DNA from: JAKACA01 sp050008715
GTDB lineage: Bacteria; Actinomycetota; Acidimicrobiia; Acidimicrobiales; Bog-793
Assembly (NCBI GenBank): GCA_050008715.1
Contig: JBEKMC010000098.1
Location: 1-12,896 of the forward strand
Reading direction: 5' to 3'
DNA: 12,896 nucleotides
The notes beneath the pieces are model-generated. The model was not told the origin of the DNA. It worked only from the letters and a program-made list of their open reading frames with translations, and made no database searches. Of this stretch, positions 1 through 6,724 are shown one piece after another. Both the position numbers and the translations under genes were made by a program. Position 1 is the stretch's first letter, and each line of letters begins with the position of its first letter.

Positions 1-178
1 CCGTTCGCGGCAGTTCACCGGATCGCCCACACCTGGCGTGTGAACCCTTCCGCAGGCGAGTGTGGGGCCAAAGACCAGGTCAGCCGTGCGCGTCCATCGC
101 ATCTCATGTCGCCGAGACGTGGCGACAGCAACAAAGCGGGCGTCCGGCACGGGCGACGCGAACCTGAAGGGAGTCGGC

Positions 179-643
179 GTGGACGAGAGGCCGATGGAGG
201 TTGTCGTGCTCAGCAGGCGGCTCGACCTGCCCGAGGAGCTGCGGGACTCGGCTGCGCGGAAGACGCAGCGTCTCAACCGTTACCTCGGGATGGAGCGAGC
301 CGAGGTGTGCTTCTCCAACACGACGGTCGGGCGTCTCGGCGATCCCGTCAGTTGCGAGATCGTGCTGGAGGGCCACGGGCACGTGGTACGGGCCGTCGGC
401 ACCGGCGGTCGTGCCGCCAACGCCCTCGATGCCGCCCTCGAGAAGGCCGCACTGCAGCTCACCCGGCTCAAGCGCAAGCTCGTGGGCCGCTCTCGTCCGC
501 GCCACGGCGACGCCAAGGACTCCGCCGCGCCCGCCAGCCTCGACGACAGTGCCAGCCTCGTCGAGGCAGACGAGGCAGACGAGGCAGACGAGGCAGACGA
601 GGCCGATGAGGCCGGCGACCTCGAAGGGATCACCGAGCTCTGA
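179..643 (+). CDS. hpf: Short-form ribosome hibernation factor (HPF/RaiA/YfiA family) with acidic repeat tail
   Basis: This family binds the 30S decoding site and stores ribosomes as inactive particles when growth slows. From a GTG start the protein is 154 aa. Residues 6-103 carry the S30AE fold pattern: MEVVVLSRRLDLPEELRD, then a helix with RKTQRLNRY, a strand with CEIVLEG, and the closing helix ALDAALEKAALQLTRLKRKL. The GTG at 179 was chosen because GAAGGGAG (166-173) lies 5 nt upstream. An ATG at 194 is a weaker alternative and an ATG at 62 would add an unconserved leader. Most actinobacterial homologues are long forms with a C-terminal dimerisation domain; that domain is absent here and is replaced by a charged tail with (Glu-Ala-Asp) repeats at residues 129-145. 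Its stop overlaps the probable miaA start by 3 nt. The family call is good; a role in 70S or 100S hibernation is inferred from the family. Confidence 0.82.
   Translation: MDERPMEVVVLSRRLDLPEELRDSAARKTQRLNRYLGMERAEVCFSNTTVGRLGDPVSCEIVLEGHGHVVRAVGTGGRAANALDAALEKAALQLTRLKRKLVGRSRPRHGDAKDSAAPASLDDSASLVEADEADEADEADEADEAGDLEGITEL
563..613 (+). repeat. 9-bp tandem repeat coding for Glu-Ala-Asp
   Basis: GAGGCAGAC occurs four times in a row (563-571, 572-580, 581-589, 590-598), followed by the diverged unit GAGGCCGAT (599-607) and a partial GAGGCC. The unit is three codons long, so copy-number change would lengthen or shorten the acidic tail of the hibernation factor without a frameshift. The first four units are identical, which suggests recent expansion by slippage. 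Confidence 0.95.
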
Positions 644-1617
644 GCCCTCCCGGCCACGCAACCGACGTACCGGCAACCGATCTGGCCCTCGTCGGACCGA
701 CCGCTACCGGCAAGACTGACCTCGCCACGGCGCTCTGGCGACACGTGCCGCAAGCCGAGCTCGTATCCGTCGACGCCATGGCGGTGTACCGCGGTCTCGA
801 CGTGGGCACGGAGACCCCGCACGGGTCGCCGGCCCCATGGCACCTCATCGACATAGCCGAGCCCGACGCGGACTTCTCCGTCGCCGAGTTCCAGTGTGCG
901 GCGCGCCTCGCCCTCGACGGAATCCACCGGCGGGGGCATCGTGCCGTGCTCGTCGGCGGAACGGGTCTCTACCACCGTGCCGTCGTGGACGACCTCGAGC
1001 TGCCGGGCCGCTTCCCTGAGGTCGTCTCCCTGCTCGAGGCTGAATTGGAGGCGGGCGACCACGCGTCGTCGACTGCGGCGCTCTACGAGCGCCTCCGCCA
1101 GCTCGACACCTTGGCGGCGTCGAGAATCGAGCCCGGCAACACCCGGCGGATCATGCGAGCGCTCGAAGTGACGATGGGCAGCGGCAGGCCGTACTCGTCC
1201 TTCGGCCCGGGCCTGCGCCATTATGCGCCGACCACGGTGCGGATGGCAGGCCTGTCGCTCGAGCGCGATGAGATCGACCGGCGTTTGGAAGCGCGCCTGG
1301 ACCGCGAATTGGCCGGCGGCTTCGTCGAGGAGGTCGCCGGCCTCGCCGAGCGGCCCGCGGGCCTCTCCCGCACCGCTCGCCAGGCAATCGGCTACCGAGA
1401 GCTGCTCGCCGTCGCCGAGGACGGGCTCGCACTGGCGGACGCCAAGGTCGCGATCCTGCGGCGCCTCAAAGCCTTCGCCCGGCGACAAGAAGCGTGGTTC
1501 CGCCGCGACCCCCGCGTCGTGTGGTTCCCCGCCGATCATCCGCGGCTGGCTGCCATGGTGCTCGACTGGTGGCGTAACCCCCTGGCGCCGGCCTCATGCG
1601 AAACTGGTCCATCGTGA
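640..1617 (+). CDS. miaA: tRNA dimethylallyltransferase MiaA, probable CTG start
   Basis: MiaA transfers a dimethylallyl group to N6 of A37 in tRNAs reading UNN codons. Numbering from CTG 640 (325 aa), I see the P-loop GPTATGKT at 19-26, LVSVDAMAVYRGLDVGT (41-57), HLIDI (68-72), LVGGTGLY (104-111), IEPGNTRRIMRALEV (163-177), GYREL (251-255) and RRQEAWFRR (281-289). All are family hallmarks. The first conventional start in frame, GTG 745, lies after the P-loop, so it cannot be the true start. The frame is open back to 610, and the only near-start codons before the P-loop are CTG 640 and CTG 682. CTG 640 has GAAGGGA (623-629) 10 nt upstream and overlaps the hpf stop as CTGA, like the ATGA couplings elsewhere in the window. 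CTG 682 would give a 311-aa protein but has no ribosome-binding site. The product call is certain; the start is inferred. Confidence 0.9.
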   Translation: MSPPGHATDVPATDLALVGPTATGKTDLATALWRHVPQAELVSVDAMAVYRGLDVGTETPHGSPAPWHLIDIAEPDADFSVAEFQCAARLALDGIHRRGHRAVLVGGTGLYHRAVVDDLELPGRFPEVVSLLEAELEAGDHASSTAALYERLRQLDTLAASRIEPGNTRRIMRALEVTMGSGRPYSSFGPGLRHYAPTTVRMAGLSLERDEIDRRLEARLDRELAGGFVEEVAGLAERPAGLSRTARQAIGYRELLAVAEDGLALADAKVAILRRLKAFARRQEAWFRRDPRVVWFPADHPRLAAMVLDWWRNPLAPASCETGPS

Positions 1618-2474
1618 GCAGCGTCTCGTTTCTCAAGTATCAGGCGTTCGGCAACGACTTCCTCGTCGTTCTCGATCCGGCCGGCCTGCCGGGGGGCGAC
1701 AGCCTCGACGGAGATTTCGTGGCAGCGCTCTGCGACCGTCACGAAGGAGTCGGTGCCGACGGGGTCATGGCCGTGCGCCCGGCGCCGGCGGGGGAGGCCA
1801 CGGGTCGCCGCAGCGATGTCGCCATGGAGCTGCGCAACTCGGACGGCGGTCGAGCCGAGACGAGCGGCAACGGCTTGCGCTGCCTGGGGCTCGCGCTCGT
1901 CGACGCCGGCGTCGTGGGAGGCCGGGACGTGGTCGTGGCCACCGACGCGGGCGCCCGCCTCGTGAGCGTCCTCGATCGCATCGACGCCGTCTCGGCCATG
2001 GTCCGCTGCGAGATGGGCCCCATGTTGGTCGGTTCCGCCGAGCCCGCACCTCACCTCGGCGGGGATTGGCAGGCGCGACACGTCGACGCCGGCAACCCCC
2101 ACCTCGTACTCATCGGGCCATCGGTCGAGGGCGTCGACATCGCCGAGCTCGGCGTCGAGCTGGAGAAGGCGTGGCCGGGTGGTCAGAACGTCGAGGTCGT
2201 CGCGCCGGACGGGGCGGGCGGGCTGCATCTACTCGTATGGGAGCGCGGTGCGGGGCTGACGCAAGCGTGCGGCTCGGGGAGCTGTGCGTCGGCCGCCGCC
2301 GCACAAGTCGCCGGCATCGTCGGCCGCCACGTGACCGTGCGCAACCCGGGAGGAGCACTCGTCGTCGATCTCCACGGCGACGACGTCACCGCTCCGTCCG
2401 CTGAGTTGAGCGGCCCGGCCACGAGGGTGTTCCGTTTCGAGCTGACCCCGGACGAGATCGACGTGTTTTCTTGA
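1614..2474 (+). CDS. dapF: Diaminopimelate epimerase DapF with Ser at the first catalytic position
   Basis: DapF interconverts LL- and meso-diaminopimelate, the last DAP step before lysine and peptidoglycan. From GTG 1614, which overlaps the miaA stop as GTGA, it is 286 aa; an ATG at 1596 in the same frame is equally possible. Hallmarks are FLKYQAFGNDF near the N-terminus, GVGADGVM (45-52), ELRNSDGGRAE (73-83), DAGNPHLVLI (158-167) and RGAGLTQACGSGSCAS (211-226). The second catalytic Cys is present as C219 in ACGSG. The first, normally in a CGNGxRC motif, reads SGNGLRC, with AGC coding for Ser84. The rest of the fold is intact and undamaged, so this is not a decayed copy. It is the only dapF in the window and sits with dapC, dapD and dapE of the same pathway. 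Confidence 0.93.
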   Translation: MSSVSFLKYQAFGNDFLVVLDPAGLPGGDSLDGDFVAALCDRHEGVGADGVMAVRPAPAGEATGRRSDVAMELRNSDGGRAETSGNGLRCLGLALVDAGVVGGRDVVVATDAGARLVSVLDRIDAVSAMVRCEMGPMLVGSAEPAPHLGGDWQARHVDAGNPHLVLIGPSVEGVDIAELGVELEKAWPGGQNVEVVAPDGAGGLHLLVWERGAGLTQACGSGSCASAAAAQVAGIVGRHVTVRNPGGALVVDLHGDDVTAPSAELSGPATRVFRFELTPDEIDVFS

Positions 2475-2493
2475 GAGGGCACTCGGGGCGCCC

Positions 2494-3756
2494 GTGAGCC
2501 TGATCGACCGGAGCTTCCGGGAGAAGATCATCCTCGTGGGAGTCGTGACGTGGCCCCGGACTCCCCACGAGGTGGAGGCCAGCCTCGACGAGCTAGGGCT
2601 GCTCGTCGACACCGCCGGGGCGGACGTGGTCGGACGAGTCGTGCAGCGGAGGGAGTCGCCGGATCCCGCCACCTATATCGGGCACGGGAAGGCGGCAGAG
2701 CTGCGACGCCTGTCCGAGGAAGTCGATGCCGACACCGTCGTGTTCGACGACGAGCTGACGCCGGCCCAGCAGCGCAACCTCGAAAAGGTGCTCGGGCGCA
2801 CGGCGATCGACCGCACGGCCGTCATCCTCGACATCTTCGCCCAGAACGCCCGCACCGAAGAAGGCAAGGCCCAGGTCGAGCTCGCCCTGTCGCAGTACCG
2901 CCTTCCCCGACTGCGCGGTCGTGGCATCACACTGTCGCAACAGGCAGGAAGGATCGGAACGAGAGGCCCAGGGGAGACCCAGCTCGAGGAGGACCGGCGG
3001 CGCATCACCCGGCGCATGCGCAAGCTCGAGGCCGAGCTCAAGGATCTCGAGGCGACGCGACGGACCCAGCGCCGATCGCGGGCGCGCAGCGCCTATCGCG
3101 AGGTCTCGCTCGTCGGGTACACGAACGCGGGAAAGTCCACGCTCCTCAATTGGTTGACGGCGGCCGACGTGCTCGTCGAGAACCGCCTCTTCTCGACGCT
3201 CGACCCGCGGACGCGGCGCCTCGAGCTTCCGGGTGGGGAGAGCGTGCTGTTCTCCGACACAGTCGGTTTCGTGCGCAAGCTGCCGCACTTGCTCGTCGAC
3301 GCCTTCCACGCCACACTCGAAGTGGTGAGCACGGCCGACCTTCTCGTGCACGTCGTGGACGGTGCCGCCACCGACCCGGTCGGTCAGATCGAGGCCGTCC
3401 GGAGTGTCCTGACCGAGATCGGGGCGAACGACGTACCGGAGCTGCTCGCGGTCAACAAGGCAGACCGCGCCCCCCGCGAAGCTGCCCGACTGGCGGCGAC
3501 GTATGAGGGTGCAGTGGCGTTCTCCGCGCTGACGGGCCGGGGAGTTCCCGCGCTGCTGCGCACGGTAGCCGACCGATTGCGGGCGTCCGACCGGACGGTC
3601 GAGCTCTCGGTGCCCGTCGCCCGGGGCGACGTCGTGGCGGCGTTGCACCGTCAGGGCGAAGTGCTCGACGAGACCTACGAAGGGGAGGCGGTGAGCGTGC
3701 GCGCGAGGCTTGACGACGAAGGCATACGACGCTTCGGGGAGTTCGTGAAGCGATGA
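2494..3756 (+). CDS. hflX: GTPase HflX
   Basis: HflX is a ribosome-associated GTPase that splits or rescues stalled ribosomes, notably under heat or antibiotic stress. The 420-aa protein has the N-terminal HflX domain with YIGHGKAAEL (61-70) and FDDELTPAQQRNLE (84-97). The family signature SQQAGRIGTRGPGETQLE spans 148-165, followed by a charged helix. The G domain has G1 GYTNAGKS (208-215), G2 around T235 in STLDPRTR, G3 DTVGF (255-259), G4 NKAD (321-324) and G5 SAL (344-346). The C-terminal HflX tail is present to residue 420. The GTG start follows dapF by 19 nt with only a weak purine tract upstream. Its stop overlaps the dapC start as ATGA. Position after miaA-dapF matches actinobacterial synteny. 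Confidence 0.96.
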   Translation: MSLIDRSFREKIILVGVVTWPRTPHEVEASLDELGLLVDTAGADVVGRVVQRRESPDPATYIGHGKAAELRRLSEEVDADTVVFDDELTPAQQRNLEKVLGRTAIDRTAVILDIFAQNARTEEGKAQVELALSQYRLPRLRGRGITLSQQAGRIGTRGPGETQLEEDRRRITRRMRKLEAELKDLEATRRTQRRSRARSAYREVSLVGYTNAGKSTLLNWLTAADVLVENRLFSTLDPRTRRLELPGGESVLFSDTVGFVRKLPHLLVDAFHATLEVVSTADLLVHVVDGAATDPVGQIEAVRSVLTEIGANDVPELLAVNKADRAPREAARLAATYEGAVAFSALTGRGVPALLRTVADRLRASDRTVELSVPVARGDVVAALHRQGEVLDETYEGEAVSVRARLDDEGIRRFGEFVKR

Positions 3757-4922
3757 GTGTGATGAGCCGCCCGGCGAGTGCCGGTGAGGGTTTCGTGCCC
3801 CCTGTCTACCCCTTCGACAAGCTCGACGAGTTCTCCTGGCTCGCTGCCGGCCACGAAGGCGGTCCGGTCGACCTGTCAGTCGGTACGCCCTGTGACGCAC
3901 CGCCCCCGGAGGTCGTCGAGGCGCTCGCGCGTTCGGGCACCGAGCGCGGCTACCCGACCTCGATCGGATCGGTCGAGCTCCGCGAGGCGGCAGCCGCGTG
4001 GATGGAGCGCCGCCTGGGCGTGACCGTGGCGGCCTCGGCCATTGCCGCCTGCGTCGGCACGAAGGAGCTCGTGGCCGGTGTGCCGCAATGGCTTCGACTC
4101 CGCACGCCATCGCGTGACACCATCCTGTACCCGTCGCTCGCGTACCCGACCTACGAGATGGGTGCGACGCTCGCCGGCTGCCGCGCCGTGCCCGTGCCGA
4201 CCGCGCCCGGCGGCGGTATGGATCTCGACGGCGTCTCCGAGGAAGATGCCGAGCGCGCACTCTGCCTCTGGGTGAACAGCCCGGCGAACCCGAGTGGGCA
4301 CTTGGAAGATCTCGGTGCGGCCGCCGAGTGGGGGAGAGGGCACGGCGTCCCGGTCTTCTCCGACGAGTGCTACGTCGAATTCACGTGGACGGGAGGCCGG
4401 CGCACGATCCTCGAGCACGGTGATCGCGGGGTTGTGGCGGTGCACTCTCTCTCGAAGCGGTCCAACCTTGCAGGCCTCCGAGTCGGGGTGTTCGCCGGCG
4501 ACCCGGACCTCGTGGGGTATCTTGCCGCGGTCCGCCGGCACGCCGGTTTCATGGTGCCCGGCCCGGTGCAGCATGCCGCCACGGTCGCCTTCGGCGACGA
4601 CGCCCACGTGGAGCAGCAGCGGGCGATCTACCGCGAGCGCCTGCAACGTTTTGCCGGTTGGCTGGCGGAGGCGGGCATCCCCGTTGCACTGCCCGCCGGT
4701 GGCTTCTATCTATGGCTTACTGCCCCGGAGCGATTCGTCGCCGAGGCCGGCGACGTCAGCCCCGGGTTCGCTCTCGGCCGCTACCTCGCCGAAGCCGCCG
4801 GCGTGCTGAGCAGTCCGGGTGACGCCTACGGTCCCGGCGGGGCACGGCACCTGCGCCTTGCCATGGTGCAGCCGATGGAGCGACTCGAGCTGGCGGCGGA
4901 CCGCCTGCTGCAGGCCCTCTGA
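3753..4922 (+). CDS. dapC: N-succinyl-LL-diaminopimelate aminotransferase DapC (class I/II PLP enzyme)
   Basis: DapC converts N-succinyl-2-amino-6-ketopimelate to N-succinyl-LL-DAP with glutamate as donor. The 389-aa protein has the fold-type I aminotransferase landmarks: VDLSVGTP (39-46), GYPTSIGSVELREA (66-79), YPSLAYPTYE (126-135), NSPANPSG (175-182), SDECYVEF (203-210) with D204 and Y207 for PLP, HSLSKRSNLAGLRVG (231-245) with Lys235 as Schiff-base lysine, and HLRLA (366-370) with the carboxylate-binding Arg. The SLSKRSNLAG stretch and overall layout match actinobacterial DapC rather than generic aspartate aminotransferases. The ATG overlaps the hflX stop by 4 nt, so translation is probably coupled. 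It closes the first + strand operon and faces the convergent DLH gene. Confidence 0.9.
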   Translation: MSVMSRPASAGEGFVPPVYPFDKLDEFSWLAAGHEGGPVDLSVGTPCDAPPPEVVEALARSGTERGYPTSIGSVELREAAAAWMERRLGVTVAASAIAACVGTKELVAGVPQWLRLRTPSRDTILYPSLAYPTYEMGATLAGCRAVPVPTAPGGGMDLDGVSEEDAERALCLWVNSPANPSGHLEDLGAAAEWGRGHGVPVFSDECYVEFTWTGGRRTILEHGDRGVVAVHSLSKRSNLAGLRVGVFAGDPDLVGYLAAVRRHAGFMVPGPVQHAATVAFGDDAHVEQQRAIYRERLQRFAGWLAEAGIPVALPAGGFYLWLTAPERFVAEAGDVSPGFALGRYLAEAAGVLSSPGDAYGPGGARHLRLAMVQPMERLELAADRLLQAL

Positions 4923-4939
4923 GCGCCGGCGAGCGGCGC
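4923..4939. terminator. Possible bidirectional terminator hairpin between dapC and the DLH gene
   Basis: Directly after the dapC stop, GCGCCG (4923-4928) pairs perfectly with CGGCGC (4934-4939) across a 5-nt loop. The hairpin sits between convergent genes, where a terminator is expected. There is no T-run on either strand, so this is only a candidate of the U-less type common in GC-rich actinobacteria. Confidence 0.3.
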
Positions 4940-4980
4940 CCTGCCGCGGGTGACGAGCTGACCCGGTGGGAGCGTTCAGG

Positions 4981-5838
4981 TCACGAGTGCAGGAGGAGCT
5001 TCGAGCGGAACAGCTCGAGCACCTGGTCGAGCGCTGCACGGGTGGCACTTCCCGGCTCGTCGCGTAAGTCCTCGGTCAACACGGAGTGAGCGCCCTTGCG
5101 GTAACCCTCGGGATTGCCGGGGGAAGAGTCGATCTCAACGGCGACGAAGTGATCGCCCAGCTCGTCGCGCAGCCGCCCGAACCGCTCTGCCGGCGCCATC
5201 TTGTCCCCCGAGAAACGCAAGCCCAGCACGCACACGTCCTCGTCCTCGCATCGCTGTTTGGCGCGTGCAAGGTCGGCGTCGCTGACACCGAGGTCCGACC
5301 GTCGCTCGGCGTCGATCCCGAAGGGGAGGGACGGCTGCGACAGCACGGGTACGAGGACGACCTCGTCCACCATCATCGCCAGGGCGAAACCCCCCGTCAG
5401 GCACATCCCCACGGCGCCCACCCCGGGACCGCCGCACTCGCCGTGCACGGACCTCGCGAGGGCGCGTAGCCAAGCAGTGACGGGGCTCGTCCGGCGCCGT
5501 GCCAGCGTGGAGAACTCGCGGCTGATGCAGACGCGAACAGCAACCTTCAGGGCGTTGGCGGCAGTGGGCTCCGCACCGGGCGTGCCGAACAGGTGCGGGA
5601 GTACTGCCGTGCAGCCGATGTCCGCCACTCGGCGTCCGAAGCCGGCCACGTTCGGCGTGATGCCGGGAATCTCGCTGATGACGATCACGGCGGGACCCGT
5701 CCCCGTCCGGTACACGTCGCGGGTCGTGCCGAGGGCGTTGAACGGCGAGCACGTGTAGCCGTGCAGGGCGGAAGGCTGTTTGCTCCCGGCGCCCGTCGCC
5801 GGCCGGCCATTACGGTCTGGGTGCTTCCGGTCTGGCAT
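4981..5838 (-). CDS. Dienelactone hydrolase family protein (alpha/beta hydrolase)
   Basis: A 285-aa alpha/beta hydrolase of the dienelactone hydrolase superfamily, whose members hydrolyse lactones or other small esters with a Cys-Asp-His triad. The triad is visible as C146 in GMCLTGG (144-150), D212 in GDKMAP (211-216) and H251 in GAHSVLT (249-255). The conserved Glu that modulates the Cys is E56 in ISEIPGI. PHLFGTPG (81-88) is another family segment. The ATG at 5838 was chosen because a TANNNT -10 element lies 7 nt before it; longer in-frame starts run into dapD. The first 25 residues are polar and not conserved in family terms. The physiological substrate cannot be read from the sequence. 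It interrupts the dap genes on the opposite strand, and a metabolic link to DAP synthesis is not evident. Confidence 0.85.
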   Translation of the reverse strand: MPDRKHPDRNGRPATGAGSKQPSALHGYTCSPFNALGTTRDVYRTGTGPAVIVISEIPGITPNVAGFGRRVADIGCTAVLPHLFGTPGAEPTAANALKVAVRVCISREFSTLARRRTSPVTAWLRALARSVHGECGGPGVGAVGMCLTGGFALAMMVDEVVLVPVLSQPSLPFGIDAERRSDLGVSDADLARAKQRCEDEDVCVLGLRFSGDKMAPAERFGRLRDELGDHFVAVEIDSSPGNPEGYRKGAHSVLTEDLRDEPGSATRAALDQVLELFRSKLLLHS

Positions 5839-5845
5839 TCGGGCG

Positions 5846-5851
5846 AGGCTA
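5846..5851 (-). promoter_or_regulatory. Candidate -10 element for a leaderless DLH transcript
   Basis: On the - strand TAGCCT (TANNNT) ends exactly 7 nt before the ATG at 5838, which would place transcription start at or next to the start codon. No Shine-Dalgarno sequence precedes this ATG. The element is half of the perfect palindrome GGCTAGCC (5847-5854). No convincing -35 is seen. Confidence 0.45.
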
Positions 5852-5871
5852 GCCGAGGGTGTCCCGCCCAC

Positions 5872-5877
5872 TAGTTT
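5872..5877 (+). promoter_or_regulatory. Candidate -10 element for a leaderless dapD-dapE transcript
   Basis: TAGTTT (TANNNT) is followed by exactly 7 nt and then the dapD GTG at 5885. No ribosome-binding sequence lies between, so a leaderless mRNA starting at or beside the GTG is likely, a common arrangement in actinobacteria. No clear -35 is visible. Confidence 0.55.
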
Positions 5878-5884
5878 CGGCGTC

Positions 5885-6724
5885 GTGGACCAACTCCGTT
5901 CCGACATCGAGGCATTGTGGGCGCGCCGCGCGGAGCTGTCGCCGAAGGACGGCGACGCCCGCGCCCGGGTGGCGGCGGCCATCGAGCTGCTCGACGGCGG
6001 CGACGTCCGAGTCGTCGACGTACCCACGGGCGGCTTCGAGGCAGGCGACGAGCCGGTCGTGAACGAATGGCTGCGTCAGGCGATCCTTCTGTGGTTTCTT
6101 CTCGGGGAGGTGTCGACGATCGAGCTCGGCCCGTTCGAGTATGCCGACAAGGTGCCCCTGAAGCACGATTTCGCCGCCTCCGGCGTGCGGGTGGTCCCGG
6201 GCGCGTCGGCGCGCTGGGGGTCGTTTCTCGGTCGAGGCGTCATCCTCATGCCGAGCTATGTCAACATCGGAGCCCGAGTCGGTTCGGGCACGATGGTGGA
6301 CACGTGGGCGACCGTCGGGTCGTGTGCCCAGATCGGGGAGCGAGTGCACCTGTCCGGCGGCGTCGGTATCGGGGGCGTGCTCGAACCGGCGAACGCCGTG
6401 CCGGTGATCATCGAGGACGACGTCCTTGTCGGCAGCCGCTCGATGGTGACCCAGGGTGCCCGCGTCGGGCGTGGCTCGGTGCTCGGCGAGGGCACGATCC
6501 TCAATCCCGCCATCCCGGTCGTCGACGGCGAGACCGGTGTCGAGCTCAGCCGCGGCGTGGTCCCTCCGTGGTCCGTCGCCGTCGGCGCCATGCGCCGGCG
6601 GGAGCTGCCCGGTGGTGAGTTCTTCCTTCCCTGTGTCCTCGTTCTCCGGCGGCTGAACGAAGGCGAGCGCCACGACAAATCTCAGTTGAACGAGATTCTC
6701 CGGAGCCATGGGGTCTCGGCATGA
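5885..6724 (+). CDS. dapD: 2,3,4,5-tetrahydropyridine-2,6-dicarboxylate N-succinyltransferase DapD (E. coli-type)
   Basis: DapD succinylates tetrahydrodipicolinate using succinyl-CoA, the entry step of the succinylase route to DAP. From GTG 5885 it is 279 aa, close to the 274 aa of the E. coli enzyme. The N-terminal helical domain starts MDQLRSDIEALWARRAEL. The left-handed beta-helix has MPSYVNIGARVGSGTMVDTW (122-141), ATVGSCAQIG (142-151) and HLSGGVGIGGVLEP (155-168), which are near-identical to the proteobacterial enzyme. PIPVVDGETG-like and RHDKSQLNEILR segments close the C-terminus. The GTG is chosen because it gives the family N-terminus and has a -10 element 7 nt upstream; a longer in-frame extension runs through the DLH promoter. 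The stop overlaps dapE as ATGA. The resemblance to the E. coli rather than the mycobacterial DapD clade is unusual for an actinobacterium. Confidence 0.95.
   Translation: MDQLRSDIEALWARRAELSPKDGDARARVAAAIELLDGGDVRVVDVPTGGFEAGDEPVVNEWLRQAILLWFLLGEVSTIELGPFEYADKVPLKHDFAASGVRVVPGASARWGSFLGRGVILMPSYVNIGARVGSGTMVDTWATVGSCAQIGERVHLSGGVGIGGVLEPANAVPVIIEDDVLVGSRSMVTQGARVGRGSVLGEGTILNPAIPVVDGETGVELSRGVVPPWSVAVGAMRRRELPGGEFFLPCVLVLRRLNEGERHDKSQLNEILRSHGVSA

Noticed and set aside
26..66. Inverted repeat CCCACAC / GTGTGGG as a terminator of an upstream gene
   Set aside because: The arms are 27 nt apart, there is an equally good competing short hairpin, no T-run follows, and the upstream gene is not visible.
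62..178. N-terminal extension of the hibernation factor from ATG 62
   Set aside because: The added residues do not belong to the S30AE fold, and a good Shine-Dalgarno site points to GTG 179.
610..720. Frameshift joining hpf and miaA as one fused gene
   Set aside because: Both proteins are complete at family length, and the CTGA junction with an upstream purine tract explains the layout without an error, although an assembly error at the miaA start cannot be excluded.
280..1539. Long - strand frame opposite hpf and miaA
   Set aside because: Shadow of the miaA coding sequence; no domain and it conflicts with a certain gene.
2593..4260. 555-codon - strand frame opposite hflX and dapC
   Set aside because: Arg-rich low-complexity translation typical of the antisense frame of GC-rich genes.
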